Below, in pieces: positions 45,834 through 58,557 of a DNA stretch of 64,000 bases. This DNA is from Lasiosphaeris hirsuta (Eukaryota; Ascomycota; Sordariomycetes; Sordariales; Lasiosphaeriaceae): contig JAUKUA010000007.1 of the NCBI GenBank assembly GCA_030549175.1, forward strand, positions 2,914,001 to 2,978,000. The letters are read 5' to 3'. Within the stretch, counting starts at the first letter, position 1. Each line of letters begins with the position of its first letter. The position numbers and the translations under genes are program-made. The notes below the pieces were generated by a model. That model ran no database searches. It had not been told where the DNA came from and saw only the letters and a list, made by a program, of their open reading frames with translations.

Positions 45834-48800
45834 ATGGTCCGGCTCAGAGAGGTTCCGCGCACGGCGGCCTTCGCCTGGTCGCCCGGCGCTAAGCCCCTCC
45901 TCGTCACTGGCACTCGGTCGGGTGCTGTCGATGCCGACTTCTCGGACGAGACCAAGCTCGAGCTATGGGATCTCAACCTAGATGGACCCGAGCAGGGCCT
46001 TGAGCTCCAGCCGATAACCAGCATCAGCGCTGAGTCTAGGTAATGGGATGGGCCATTCATTGCGCGCTGACCAAAAACTGACTGTTGCATAGGTTCTACG
46101 ATATCGCATGGGGCGCCCCCAGTCAGGAACACGCCCGAGGCGTAATTGCTGGTGCAATGGAGAACGGGTCACTAGAGCTGTGGGATGCTGAGAAGCTGAT
46201 CGCCGGCGACGAGGATGCCCTCCTATCGCGTACGACCAAGCACACTGGCCCTATCAAGTCGTTGCAATTCAACCCCCTCCGGCCCCATGTTCTGGCTACT
46301 GCCGGTGCGAAGGGCGAGCTCTTCGTCTGGGACATCAACGATACCTCGACCGCTTTCCGGCTGGGTACCGCCGCCGCCCACGATATTGAGTGTGTGGCCT
46401 GGAACCGCAAGGTCGCAAACATTCTGGCAACCGGCAGTGCGGGTGGCTTTGTCACGGTCTGGGACTTGAAGACAAAGAAGGCCTCCCTGACGCTGAACAA
46501 TAACCGAAGGCCTGTCAGCGCCATCGCTTGGGACCCCAATAACTCGACCAGCCTTCTAACGGCCACTACAGATGACAATACTCCCGTCATCCTTCTCTGG
46601 AACCTCAGAAACTCGCAAGCGCCCGAAAAGACCCTCACGGGGCACGACCAGGGTATACTATCACTGTCATGGTGTCAACAAGACCCCGCCATTTTGATCT
46701 CGTGCGGAAAGGACAACCGGACCTTGATATGGAATCCCCAGACAGGAGAGCGCTATGGCGAGTTCCCAGAAGCGACCAACTGGACATTCTCGACCCGCTT
46801 TAACCCTGAGAACCCCAGCATCACTGCTACCGCGTCGTTCGATGGCAAAATCACCATCCAGACTTTGCAAAACACCAATCCCTCAGCCATTCCTGCAGCT
46901 CAGAGTAATCTGGATGATGATGACTTTTTCTCCAAAGCCCCAACCCAAGTCCAGGGGGCCACATTCTCCTTGGCCAGGGCGCCAGCCTGGCTCGAACGCC
47001 CAGTCGGTGTTTCTTTTGGTTACGGCGGGAAGCTGGTCATATTCAAATTAAACGACACGCCCGCCGGTCAACAGAGAACCTCAAAGATTCAAATCTCCAG
47101 CTTCTCTGTTGACTCCGAGATTGGCTCTGCGACTGAAAAGTTTGAAGAGGCCTTTAAGAGTGGGGACATTGCCGCCATCTGTGAATCACACCTTGAGAAC
47201 GCCAAGACTGAAGAGGAAAAGGCCGAATGGAAGGTCATGAAGACATTGATCCAGTCGGATAAACGTACCAAGATTGTGGAGTATCTGGGCTACTCCAAAG
47301 ACGACGCATCAAATCTTATTGAGGAGCCGGAGGTCTCGTCGCCCTCATCACCTTCGGAGTCTAAGGAAACGGATCAGCTTTCCTCGCTGAAACCCAACGG
47401 CAGTGCGCCTAAGAGGCATAAGCGTGTGACTAGTATGTGGGGAGACGTTGATGATGGCGACGACTTTTTGTCTGACATCGCTGCTACCAAAGGGGCTAAG
47501 ACGGATAATCCCTTCCACATTCTTGGTGACGGCAATACCAGTCTCGAGGACCAGGTCACGAAGGCCATCATCCTAGGCAACTTTGAGAAGGCCGTTGATG
47601 TCTGCATGAAGGCCAGTCGGGTGGCTGATGCCTTTATTCTCGCTAACTGCGGTGGTAAGGACCTGCTGGAGAAGGTCCAGACTGCGTACCTTGCGGAGAA
47701 GCGGGGCAGCCCCAGCTACTTGCGCCTCATCAGCTCAGTCACTGGAAAGAATCTCTGGGACGTTGTGTATAACGCAGATCTCTCCAACTGGAAGGAGGCC
47801 ATGGTTACCCTCTGTACCTTTGCCGACCCTGCGGAGTTCCCTGACCTTTGTGAGGCGCTTGGCGACCGCATTTACGAATCGGGATCGAGAAAGGATGCTT
47901 CCTTCTGCTATCTCATTGGCTCAAAGTTGGAGAAGGTTGTCGGTATCTGGATTGCAGAGCTCGAGGAGGCAGAACAGGCAGGAATGAAGGAGTCCAACGA
48001 CGACTCTACTTTCTCGGTCCATGCCCGGTCCCTCCAACAGTTCATTGAGAAGGTCACCGTCTTCCGCCACTTGACCAAGTTCACAGACGACGAGAAGAAT
48101 CTCACAACCGGATGGAAGCTTGCCTCTCTGTACGACAAGTACACAGAGTACGCCGATATTGTTGCGACGCATGGTCAACTAACCGTTGCGGAGAAGTATC
48201 TCAATCTTCTACCTACGCGGTACCCAGCGGCAGAAGTTGCAAGAAATCGGGTCAGACTCGCTTCCCGCAAGGCTGCTCCTCAGGCTACCGCCACCAGACA
48301 AACCGCACCATCAACGAGGACATCATCCCGGGTAGCAGCCCCTACTGCTTATCAACCACCAGCACCGGTCCCTTCTGTTGGGCAGAGCCCGCTGAATCCC
48401 TACGCACCACCAGCTCCAGCTCTAGGTTCCGCCCCAACCTCCTACGGGGGATATCCCCCGGGTGGTTCTTCGTACCAACCTCAAGGTGCATCCCCCTATG
48501 CCCCTCAAGGTCAGGCATATGCCCCACTCGCCCCAACGTTTGGCCAGTCGGGTACGCATGGAGCACCCCCCCGGAACACGCCTCCCCCGCCCAAGGCAAA
48601 CAAGGACGTTGGCAATTGGAATGATATCCCTGTGCTCCCGCCAAAAGCTCCGGTCCGCAGGCCCGCACCCCATGTCGCGCCCGTCACCGCACCCTTCCCG
48701 AGCCAGTCCAACTTGCAGTCGCCACCGCCAACCGGCCCCTTTCAGCGGAGCGCGCCAACGCCGCCCCCTCCGCCCCCCAAGGGATCCGCACCTCCTCGCA

Positions 48801-49648
48801 ATTTTGCGTCCCCCCCGGTTGGACCACCGCAAGCTGGCCACCAACTGACCAGGCCCTCATCGACGGCTTCTACCTCAACTAACCCTTACGCACCTCCCCC
48901 GCCGCCACCCGGCGGTAATCTGTCGGCTACCATGGCGCCCCAAACTATTCCCCGTTCGGCTTCGCCCTACAATCCTCCTCCGGCGGGTGTAGCCCCCTCG
49001 AACAGGTATTCGCCGGCGCCAGCAGCACAGCAGTTTGGCCATGGGCCAACATCCTCTCCGCTAGCGCCTCCTCAACCCAACCCTTACGGAGCGGTTCCCC
49101 AACAGGCAGCACCACCCTCGCGTGGGTATGCGCCACCACCTGGTGGACGACCACCGGTAGGCCCTCCGCCGACTTCAGGGCCTCCCCCATCTGCAGGACC
49201 TCCGCCAGCGCGGCAGACCCCGGGCCCCTCCAAGCCAAGGTCCAAACACCCTGCTGGCGACCGATCTCATATCCCGGCTGAGGCTCACGACCTCGTAAAT
49301 ATCCTAGACCAAGACATGCAGAGGATAGCGTCCAAGGCACCGGCTTCATTTGCTGCCCAAGTTAAGGACACGCAGAAGCGGCTTGGTCTTTTATTTGATC
49401 ACCTCAACAACGAAGAACTCATCAAAACGGAGACGATCGACCAACTGGCACAGCTTGCGGGAGCATTGGCGGCCAGGAACTACGAGATTGCAGCAAAGAT
49501 CCAGGTTGAGATACAGCGCGACAAGACGGAGGAGTGTGGACAGTGGATGGTGAGTAACTCGCATGCCCGACACTATAAACTTGCGCTAATCTGTATGCTA
49601 TAGGTTGGTGTGAAGCGGTTGATCAGTATGAGCAAGGCTACTCCTTGA
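45834..49648 (+). CDS. SEC31: COPII outer coat protein SEC31
   Basis: Scaffold of the COPII coat that buds vesicles from the endoplasmic reticulum. The 1235-residue product starts [18 protein letters not shown], the usual SEC31 beginning. About seven WD40 repeats follow to residue 340 ('[13 protein letters not shown]', '[11 protein letters not shown]', '[10 protein letters not shown]', '[14 protein letters not shown]'). Next are the helical region with '[16 protein letters not shown]', '[21 protein letters not shown]' and '[17 protein letters not shown]', a Pro-rich stretch from about 780 to 1080, and a C-terminal helical part ('[13 protein letters not shown]'). Exons are 45834-46039, 46093-49549 and 49604-49648; the last adds [14 protein letters not shown]. 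Confidence 0.95.
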
Positions 49649-50267
49649 GTGGCTCAGGAGAAGGGAAGTTTTGGGTTTTGCGGTCATGAGTAAAGTGTTG
49701 GTACCGTGCTATAAAGCGAGTTAGGTAGACCTCAGGTGTGCGATAATGCAGCGTTGCGTTGTACCCAAGTTTGATTCAGTTGTTGCAGTGAGACTTGGTC
49801 TTCCAGGGCCGGTGTGTGGCGAGGCGTGTGCTGAGTACCACGGCGGCATGTTGTATGAGATCTGGTATAAGTTCAAAGAACTAAAAGCCTGGTATAATCT
49901 CGATCCCCTTCACCGGGCGGGGCTGGGTAGCGGTCGGCATCATAGCTATGTTTTGAAACCATCCTTGTCCTGTAAGCTCATAATCCAGATCGAAAGTTTG
50001 TCCCAGGTACGCAAATTGTTGTTTTCCAGTCAAATGTCGAACAGCTGGCATGCATAATAGGGGACCTGGCAGGTGGGCCGTTAGACCGTTGCGATAAGAT
50101 AAGGTTTTTGGAAGCTGGCAACACGTTGAACCACTAGGGAGGGTAGGTCGACGTCACACGCTGGCGCTTCCACCCGCCTCGTATTTCCTCTCCTTCATGC
50201 GCCAAAACCACCAACATATATACCAGACACCGTTCTCTAACATCCCAAAATATCCGGGGCAGCGAGA
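49649..50267. other. spacer between SEC31 and GET2
   Basis: About 0.6 kb between two plus-strand genes, holding the SEC31 3' leader and the GET2 promoter. No other feature is seen. Confidence 0.5.
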
Positions 50268-51398
50268 ATGGCTGATAACGCCGACGATGCCGCCGCCGCC
50301 GCCGCAAGGCTAGCCGAGCAGGCTCGCAAACGACGAGAGATCAAAGAGAAACGCGAAGCGAGGATCAGAGCTGATGGTGCATCCCGACTCGATAAAATTT
50401 CAGGCCTCGGAGGCGGGCTACAGAGAGGTATTGCATCTGCTCCGTGTTGATGAAAACTATCCACGATAGTGATTAACTCTGCCTCGCCTGTAGGAGCATC
50501 ACAAACTACAACCCCCAAAGCTACTACCCCTGCCAGCACCACCCCAGCAGCAACCGCGCCCACGGTACAACCCACCGCCAGGCCTCTCCAGCACGCCGAT
50601 CCCGATGAGGTTGACATCTCGCAGCACTTCTACCAGCCCCAAACCACAGCCCGCATACCCCCGCAGTTCCCGCCGCCGCCCGGCCCCGGCCCCGACCTGT
50701 CCGAAGCCGGCCTGCGCCAGCTGATGCTCGGCCTCGACCCCGCCTCCGTGGGCGGCGCCGCTGGCGCGAGTCTCGGTCCCAACCCCTTCGGCGCCTTCCC
50801 GGGCGCCGGTGGCCCCGATTCCGAAGACCCTATGATGCGCATGATGATGCAGATGCTCGGCGGCGACGGCACCGCGGGTGGCAGTCCCTTCCCGTTCCCC
50901 CCCGCCGGCACGAACCCCTTCGCCAGCATGGGCATGGACATGCCGCCGTTCGGGCCTGGCGGCCCGCAGCAGCAGCTCGCGATGCCCGACCGCTACGCCT
51001 CGCTATGGCGCCTGCTGCACACGGCCGTCGCGCTCGGCCTGGGGCTGTACATTGCGCTGTGGACGTCGTTTAGCGGGACCAAGGTGGAGCGGGAGCGTGA
51101 GAAGGTGGTGGGGGTGGTTGGAGGGGAGGAGAACATGAGCGAGTCCGGGCGGAAGTTCTTTTACGCGTTTGCGACGGCCGAGGCGCTGCTGTTGACCTCG
51201 CGGTACTTCATGGACCGTGGACGGGCGCGGAGCGCGGCTGGGGGTGGTATCTTGGGCATGGTGGTTGGGTTCTTGCCGCAGCCGTTTAAGGGGTACGTTG
51301 AGATCGCGATGCGGTATGGGCAGATCTTTGGGACGGTCAAGGCGGATGTGCTGGTGTGCATCTTTGTCCTGGGCATGGCCTCGTGGGCGAGAGGCTAA
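50268..51398 (+). CDS. GET2: GET2-like receptor subunit for tail-anchored protein insertion
   Basis: ER-membrane receptor subunit that works with GET1 and binds the GET3 ATPase carrying tail-anchored proteins. The 354-residue product starts MADNADDAAAAAARLAEQ, followed by 'ARKRREIKEKREARIRADGA', the basic helix that contacts GET3, and 'SRLDKISGLGG'. A Pro/Gly-rich disordered middle ('PQFPPPPGPGPDLSEAGLRQ') leads to the membrane part from about residue 240: 'LLHTAVALGLGLYIALWTSF', 'FFYAFATAEALLLTSRYF' and 'ADVLVCIFVLGMASW'. Exons are 50268-50427 and 50494-51398, with intron GTATTG..TGTAG. Family assignment rests on the N-terminal motif and topology. Confidence 0.85.
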
Positions 51399-52551
51399 GG
51401 GGTTTGTCTTCGAGTCCGAGAGGAGGATTGATGTAGTAATGACGGCATTTCAGGCGGATTGAGCAATCAATTGGAGTATCAAATTTACCATTATGTTTGT
51501 GTGATGCTGGCAGCGGCACCGTGGGTGGTGTGGAAGTCAGCTATGCACGATTCAGTGTTGATTAGGCGGTTTCCCTGAGTTACCCCCTTGACCGCCGTCA
51601 CGTAGCGAGTTTTCTTGGAATTAATACGAGTCCAAGAAGCTTTGTTGTTGCCTCGCCCTTGTCTGGTCGTGTACTCGCTAGTGTTGGCTGTGTAACGTAG
51701 CATTGAGATATATTCCTGATGCCTCTATCCAGCTTATTTCCGATTCTGTTCGGGTGGTGATCCCAGTTCTCTTTTCTTCTCTTTTGTTCACCCTCATCAT
51801 ACACTCGTTCAGATAGTATGTATGTACCCACTAATCCCCAATTAGTAGCTGAGTTTCCCGGGGAAAGCCCCTCCCCAAAATAAACCGAAAAGAAATAACA
51901 AGGAATCAGTTTGTGAGAACGTATTGACCGGACTTGGAGAGTAGGAGCCACGCCCCCAGTCAAGAACTTGTTGACCCCTCCTCCGAGCGAGTCATACAAG
52001 TTCAATAGCCATTATCAGACCATTGGGTCCTTTTTTCCCCTCTTCTCTCTTCCAACTCCCCATTTTGTGTGTTACAAATGTGAGCTAGTGATATGTGGTC
52101 CCCTCATGCAATGAGAGCTGTGCCTTAGCCATCCATACATGCAGAAGTTGCGGAATCCCACGCTGAGTGTGGCGATGATAAGAATTCCTGACTGCGTCCA
52201 CCAAATACTCAACGACTTTTCTGTTGTGTTTAACAGTTGACCCACGCCACCAAGCCCTGACGTCTGCAATTATCTTATTATAGCATTATAATTGATTTAC
52301 AGTATATAGACACGGCTATCAAGATTCCTTTTATATACGAACCACCATTTATACATACACTGTCAAGCCAGGCCTTCTTTTGCTCCCCCAGTCCCACCGT
52401 TGTAACCCAATGCAGCCAACCCCCTTATGCTTTTTGGAAAAAAACAACCCGCCAGCCATGCAAATATCTCCCCCATCTAACCACATATGCAAGTATGACT
52501 TCTCAAAAACCGCCCACATCACACCACGTCTTCCATCCCTATGCCTCCGCC
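51399..52551. other. convergent 1.15-kb spacer
   Basis: Between the ends of GET2 and the TMEM135-like gene. AT-rich sequence near 52265-52310 fits 3' ends and poly(A) signals. No gene is seen. Confidence 0.5.
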
Positions 52552-54258
52552 TTACGGCTGCAGAACGCTGCCTAAAACACTCCCCAGCACACCCCTCACC
52601 CGTGCCCTATCCTCTAGCACACATGTAAATACGACCGCCGTACTCGCAGCAAAGACGACCGTCTCCCTCCACTGCTTCTCCCAAGCATACCGCCTGGGAA
52701 GCAACGTAGCTAGCGCCCTCGGCGCAACAAACAACGCGACATCCTTGTGCCTGCCCGCATTCTCAAGCAGGATGCTCCATCCGCAAAGCACACACCCGGC
52801 ACCGATACACATGCCGCCGTCGATCTTCTGCCGCGCCTTGGCATCTTTGCCTAGGATGTGCGGCCCGAGGCGCGAACGCGTGAGGCAGATGCTGTAGTAG
52901 AAGAGGCTGATGAAGGCGCCCAGGAACGCCGAGGAGCGTGCTGCGGATATCAGGGCTCTTCTGAACTCCTTGCTGTAGGGTCCGGGGCGGGCGGCGGTCT
53001 GCGATCGCACGGCGGCGGCAACGAGGTTGAGAGGGAGGTAGGTTGCCATTGCCCAGCGGAATGACCGGACGAAGCGTGCCGCTGCGTGGCCCTCGCATGA
53101 GCTGCCGCATGTTCCCATGTGCACTACCTCGCACGGGAATGGCACTGAGACGGCTGGGTCGCCCCAGGCACGCGGCCAACCATAATCATCGCACATTGAC
53201 CCGAGGAGTGGGGCTTGCCCAGTGTCCACGCCGTATTGCAGAGCGCCGGTGCGACATCTACGGAGGGCTTCGACCAGGCGATGGTCAATGGCAGCTGCCG
53301 CGTCGATCCACTTATTGTAGGCATGCGGGAGGCGGGACGGGTGGTAGATCCAATTCCACATGATGAGGCCGCTGGAGACGGCAAAGAGGGCTGTGTCGGG
53401 GAGATGGGAGATGGCTGAGGATACGGCCGATGGCTTCTTGGTGGTTTGGCGACGGGCCCATAGCGAACCGACGATGATATCGAGGGCTCGGGTCACGGCG
53501 AAGAGGGTCAAGTCCAGAGTGCGGCCCGCGGAGCGGGTGGTGCCGAAGGCGGCGCCCGGTGTTTCCTCAACCTGGACCGGGGCAACTTCAACGAAACTGG
53601 CGCTTTGCTTGGATTGTAGCAGACGCAGGCTGAGATAGGCCGCGATAAAGGAGGCGAACCATCGCGAGAGCCTCTTTCGTGCCACTTCGGAAAGATTCTT
53701 GGTCAGCTTGTTCAATGCAACCTTCAATGGGACCTATGAGGTCGGGTTAGCGATTTATGTTTACTGCAGACAACAAGAAAAGGGGCGTCTATGTTGACAA
53801 CGTACCTCGAGCAAGGTGCTGCCACCAACGATCAGAGCACAGAAGGCAGGAAAGCGTCTCGGGTCGAGGCCTGTGTACAAGATGTGCTGCAAGGATTCCC
53901 ACCAGGACTCATGCGCGGCCGTCTTGCCCGTCTTGCCCGTCTTCTCTGTCTTCTCCCCGGTCTGGCTGATATGCCTCCGCCTCCTGATGTGCTTCAGCAG
54001 GAGAGTCAAGACTCGGGGCGCAACGGCTGACACATAGCCTAGAAGATAGGCGCGCACAAGTGGTCGCAGGATGGGCGGGATACCATCATGCCAGTTCCTC
54101 CTGCCTCGTTGGGCGCTCTGGGCATTCGCAGGCGACACGCGAACCTTGAATAAATACCGCTTCGAGGAGGAGGATAATTCTGAAAGGCTTCCTGGAGCCA
54201 TGGGCGCCGACTGGCCCGTTGAACCAGCCATTGCGAGACTTGAACGGATTGAGTTCAA
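52552..54258 (-). CDS. TMEM135-like multi-pass membrane protein
   Basis: A 544-residue protein. The basic N-terminus leads to 'VRAYLLGYVSAVAPRVLTLL' and a Lys/Gly/Thr repeat (KTEKTGKTGKTA). Several membrane segments follow, including 'FPAFCALIVGGSTLLE', 'WFASFIAAYLSLRLL', 'LFAVSSGLIMWNWIYHPSRL' and 'SAFLGAFISLFYYSICLTR'. A Cys-rich block (CDDYGW, PFPCEVVH, GTCGSSCEGH) fits the TMEM135 family, whose members act at peroxisomes and mitochondria. Exons are 53806-54258 and 52552-53733. The intron (53734-53805; GTACGT, CTAAC, ATAG) joins in phase. Start at 54258 is chosen as the first Met. No function can be stated from sequence alone. Confidence 0.8.
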
Positions 54259-57009
54259 GTTGTGAGGATAACAAAGGGGCGGAATTGGTTATCTTGAACC
54301 TAATAAAGGTACCTCGCATATAACGGTACCTTAGATGAACAGGCAATCCGCCAGGGAAACAACCGATGCATAAAAGACACTTGCAATTCAGGGCTTCCGA
54401 CTTATTCTCAAGACTTGGACAGGTGAGCTCCCTATTCCTGTGATTGTCGAAATGCAGAGAGATGGGAGAAATGGGGCCGATGCAAAGCGTTCGGATGACG
54501 CAAAAAAAGGTCGAGTTGTGCTCCCATCGCCAACCTGCGACATGCACAGATGCTGCAGTCAGTGGTGATATGGGGTCACGGCAGTGTAGAGTTTCGACAG
54601 AGGCTGGTCGAATTGTTTGGAGCTTCCTCCTACGGGACGAAGACGTGGGGCTTAAAATGAGCGCGTCTTCATTGCCTCGGCGCGCCTTTCCCGTCGAGGA
54701 AGCTGAGGGTGAATACGGGAGACGGGGCAAAGTGTCCAGACGTGGACGGGCCTCGGAGGGCACTAAGCTTCGAGGCAGCAATTATCGATCAAACCCCGGA
54801 ACGTGGACAGATGGAAGGTCCAAGTGTCCATGTTCCTGCCCTGGCAGTGGAGAGCTCTTCCAGAAACCGAGAAACCGGCCGCAATTCCGCCGCTGATGAT
54901 GTGCAGACAATGCCGCGCAGACAGCAGGGGTGGGGCGATGCCTCGACTTGGCGTGTGTGGAGCAGAGAAGCCAACGCTTTGGAGAAGTGTCGGAAACTAC
55001 AGGTGCACTGTATACTATACTACACTACACCGGAGAGTGGCGCGTGTGGCTCAGTGGCTTGCCACTTGCTGGCCCGCAGTTATAGTGCAAGTAGCCCTTT
55101 CTCCGCACTAATCACTGAGAAGTTGAAAGTTGGGCCAGATGGCTTCCGTGCCCCGCCCGGCCAGCCCACCCTTGTCAGCGCGCCCTGGAAACTGGCGGCT
55201 GCCTTTGCATTTGGTGATTTCGGCCCTGTGACTGCTTTTAGGCCGTCGTTGAATGCAGCGCTGCGCTAGTGGGAGGGTTATTGCCTAGAAACTCCCATGA
55301 GCATAGGATATTACTTGGCTTTCCTTGGTGAAGATTTTGAACAAGCCTGGAACAAATGAGGCTACGTTCTGTATAATAATAGCTCTGGACTGGCGAGAAT
55401 GACCCTCTGTGATATTTGGTCACTGAACCGTTTTTCGACGAAGGTGTGGCGAGCGCAGCGAGAAGTGACTTCGCCTGCAACTTATTATGGAGCAGAGCGG
55501 GCATGGGAAATGCGGCGTCCAAATCTGTCGGGGAAGACGATGGGACCATCCATAATGCGACCCAATCGATCCCCGAAAACGCGGGGCTGGAGGTGGCAGC
55601 AAAAACGAGAAGCATGTGATGGTGGCACAGACCACCTCAACGTGTCCAAGACAAATCGCACCAAAAGAAATTCGATATTATCTGGAGAAAATCGGCATTG
55701 AATATGTGACGCGCGGCAATCGCCGATTACTGAATAGAACGCCACTTTTATATGGAATATGTGTGTGGGTAATACGTGGGCTGTGTAATTGTCATTGTCG
55801 GCCATCTGGCGCGCCCTCCTGAGCTCGTTTTTGAACTTACACAGAGACGGCAGATACTCCAGACTTGGGACTAGTTGCAAGCTGCAAGGACTAAGTTGCA
55901 AGCTGCAAGGACTAAGTTGCAAGCTTCCACGGCGTGTCTCACGCTAGACGTACCCCTCATGTCCTCCACGTTTAGCGCCAGAGCCAAGCACTCCAGGGCA
56001 GATGGACAAGGCAACTAGGACTCCAAGCCCCAAACCCGCTCCCGTCTCCCAACTCCCGTCACTATCTGCGAAAGGCAACCTATGTGGCTGTTAAACTTGC
56101 AAGTTCTTTGGAGTTGCCGAGTTTACTCCACGCCGTACATGTTGTGGCGCTCCAGTGTTGCGTTGATCGGGAGTAGATAGCTTGGTCGACTTATTAACCA
56201 CTACTAGTTTTAGTGTCGCAGTCTGACTGCTTTTTGTCTGCGCCGCACCTTCGGCGGAAGTTGAAATACCAGGGCAGCAACCTCGATCTGGTAAGTTCTT
56301 TTGATCTCTTCCCTGTTTTCTCATTCGCTCCAGCAACCTCTTAGCCTTTGTGCCGAGCCTGCGGCAGCTAGGCGACTGACTAGTCCCTCTCTCTAGGAGG
56401 TACTTGGGACCTTGGAGACCCCCTGACCTGACATACCCTGCCTGCCCTGCCCTGTTCCCCGCATCCCCAAGACACCTGCTGGGCAAGATCCCAAAAAAAA
56501 AAACCCCCCCCCAATTCCTAACCTGCAGCAGTCCAGTCTCGAGCTGCCATCCATAGCTATTCCCATTTTTTTCCTTCTTTCACGTGCCTCCGCGCCTTGC
56601 AACCCCCCGCCTCTCGACCTGACGATAGCCTTGTTATCCAGTATCGTTCGGCCATTCTTTCCAATTTGTGCGGTATCCAAAGTGTGTTACGCGACAAGGT
56701 GCGCCTGGCCATCCGTTTTGTGATTCTTCAACTTACCTCGAATTTAGCTACCTAGCTTGGAAACTTCGGCTTTGGCCTTGGACCCCCCGATTAGCTCGGT
56801 CGGTGACGGGCGCCTCGTGCTACTCGGTTGGATACAGAGGCTGCTATGAACAGTCTCGCATCCAGCTGTGTTCATTCTCACGGGGCATTGCCGTCGATCG
56901 CCCCTCTATCGCGAACTAGCCTCTCCCACTTCACCACCCTGGTTATTTCCTCAACAGCCTTTATTGTGTGGCATCATATGTCGCTATTGTCCTCGCCACG
57001 TGCGCCGAG
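54259..57009. other. 2.7-kb gene-poor region upstream of the bHLH gene
   Basis: Divergent region with the TMEM135-like promoter on the left and a long bHLH promoter or leader on the right. It includes a 21-bp tandem repeat (55871-55926), a mixed A10/C10 tract near 56490-56512 and a GTAAGT donor-like site near 56290 that could belong to a 5' leader intron. Frames such as 54709-55269 (+) show no domain. Confidence 0.5.
55871..55926. repeat. tandem repeat, 21-bp unit, about 2.7 copies
   Basis: The unit CTAAGTTGCAAGCTGCAAGGA recurs: a 20-bp first copy lacking one A, a full second copy and a partial third. The copies are almost identical. It lies in non-coding DNA. Confidence 0.9.
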
Positions 57010-58557
57010 ATGGGGTCCCAGAGGCCTCAATATAACCCCTTGCCTTTTGGCTGTGAGAACCCCCTCCTCCCACCTCATGGCGATGTTGTTGTGCCAGCTG
57101 ACGTGTTTGCTGTCTATACAGATGCGGTCAATCAGACTCCTGAACAACCCCAAGTGTCCGATTTTGAATTCACCGACCCGAACGCGCCGAACCCGGGCAA
57201 CACACCGCTCTTCTCCGAGAATGATGACAAGACAATGTCGGGTTGGCTGTCCGCATTCAACGGTGAAGGTCCCACGGAGCCGGTTTATGGCGAAACTGGG
57301 ATGATGGAGTATAGTGACCATTGGATGCCGCACGTCGTCGGCCACAATACCTCATTCGGTCAGCTGGATACTCTGCACCAGAGTAACAACTTTCTGACGG
57401 TAACGCCGAATACCGGGATCGAATTCGTTCATCCTGCTGCAACTATAATGCCGCCCCCCGTGTCTACGCCTCCCCAGCCTACCGACACGAATCATTCCCC
57501 TGATGTGGTCGCGGCGGCAGCCATCCTGGGCGGCCCTGGCGGTGCTAGCATGCCCGCCTACTACGGTACACCGGCGATGTCACCAACCTCCACGGCGCCT
57601 ACAATAGGGTATGGCCAACCACACAGCCGTCAACACAACCAACCACAGGCCTTAACATACAGTTTTACGTTTGGGCCTGAGATGAAACAATCTGCTCTTA
57701 CACATAGCCATGATTTCAATAATTTGACAAACATCTATTGGGGCAACGAGTACTCGGATCGCTCACTACCAACAACCCGGCAGACCCGTCGAGAGGAAGC
57801 ACTCTTTGGATCCGACACTAGCTTCAACCAGTTAGGGGGCTTCAGACCCTCGTCATATATGGACTCGTCAGAACACATGATGAAACAGCAGGCCAATATC
57901 TTAGGGTGTCTAGAGCCAACTGACAGCGCTGTCACGACACGCGTATCCAGTCCAGCCATGCAGAACGGGCAGTTGCAACCCAGCGCATACTTTTCTCCAC
58001 CAAAGTCCCAAACCCGCCCATTAAAGCTTAAGCAGGAGGCAGATCCAGAGCCAAAGACGGAAGCGGTGGGACCCAAGAACAAGAAGCGGGCCAAAGAAGA
58101 AGCCGAGGATGGTGGTGACATACCTTCCCCGAGACCGTTGTCGAACAAGCGGAGGAAGACGAACCCAGCGATCACGGTACGCACCACACTGGACCCGAGT
58201 CCACCCATATCACCAGTCAGACGACGCAGAGAACCCACGAGCGCCACATCGGGGAAAAGACCCAAGTCCGGAAAGGGTGCAGGTCGAGGGGGCAACAATA
58301 GCAATGCTGCGAGACCACCAAGGGAAAATCTTACGGACGAGCAGAAGCGTGAAAACCACATTAAGAGCGAACAGAAGAGACGGACAATGATCAAGGACGG
58401 ATTCGATGACCTGGCTTTACTTATCCCAGGGTTGACCTCAGGCGGACAAAGCAAGAGCCAAATGTTGACTACGGTTGGAAATTTTATAACGGCGCTGCAA
58501 AGGGGAAACAAGGAGCTGGAAAGTCTGCTGCAGGGTCGGGGTCACGACATCATATAA
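57010..58557 (+). CDS. bHLH transcription factor (INO4-like C-terminal domain)
   Basis: A 515-residue protein starting MGSQRPQYNPLPFGCENPLL. The first 370 residues are Pro/Ser/Thr-rich and probably disordered, as in transcription factors. A Lys/Arg-rich stretch (KNKKRAKEEAED, NKRRKT) could be a nuclear signal. The last 75 residues form a bHLH: basic part 'KRENHIKSEQKRR', helix 1 'TMIKDGFDDLALLIPGL', loop, and helix 2 'SKSQMLTTVGNFITALQRG' running into a short leucine-rich helix. This resembles fungal INO4/Myc-like proteins that bind E-boxes as dimers. One exon. An alternative in-frame ATG at 56968 would add 14 residues; I prefer 57010. The target genes are unknown. Confidence 0.82.
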   Translation: MGSQRPQYNPLPFGCENPLLPPHGDVVVPADVFAVYTDAVNQTPEQPQVSDFEFTDPNAPNPGNTPLFSENDDKTMSGWLSAFNGEGPTEPVYGETGMMEYSDHWMPHVVGHNTSFGQLDTLHQSNNFLTVTPNTGIEFVHPAATIMPPPVSTPPQPTDTNHSPDVVAAAAILGGPGGASMPAYYGTPAMSPTSTAPTIGYGQPHSRQHNQPQALTYSFTFGPEMKQSALTHSHDFNNLTNIYWGNEYSDRSLPTTRQTRREEALFGSDTSFNQLGGFRPSSYMDSSEHMMKQQANILGCLEPTDSAVTTRVSSPAMQNGQLQPSAYFSPPKSQTRPLKLKQEADPEPKTEAVGPKNKKRAKEEAEDGGDIPSPRPLSNKRRKTNPAITVRTTLDPSPPISPVRRRREPTSATSGKRPKSGKGAGRGGNNSNAARPPRENLTDEQKRENHIKSEQKRRTMIKDGFDDLALLIPGLTSGGQSKSQMLTTVGNFITALQRGNKELESLLQGRGHDII

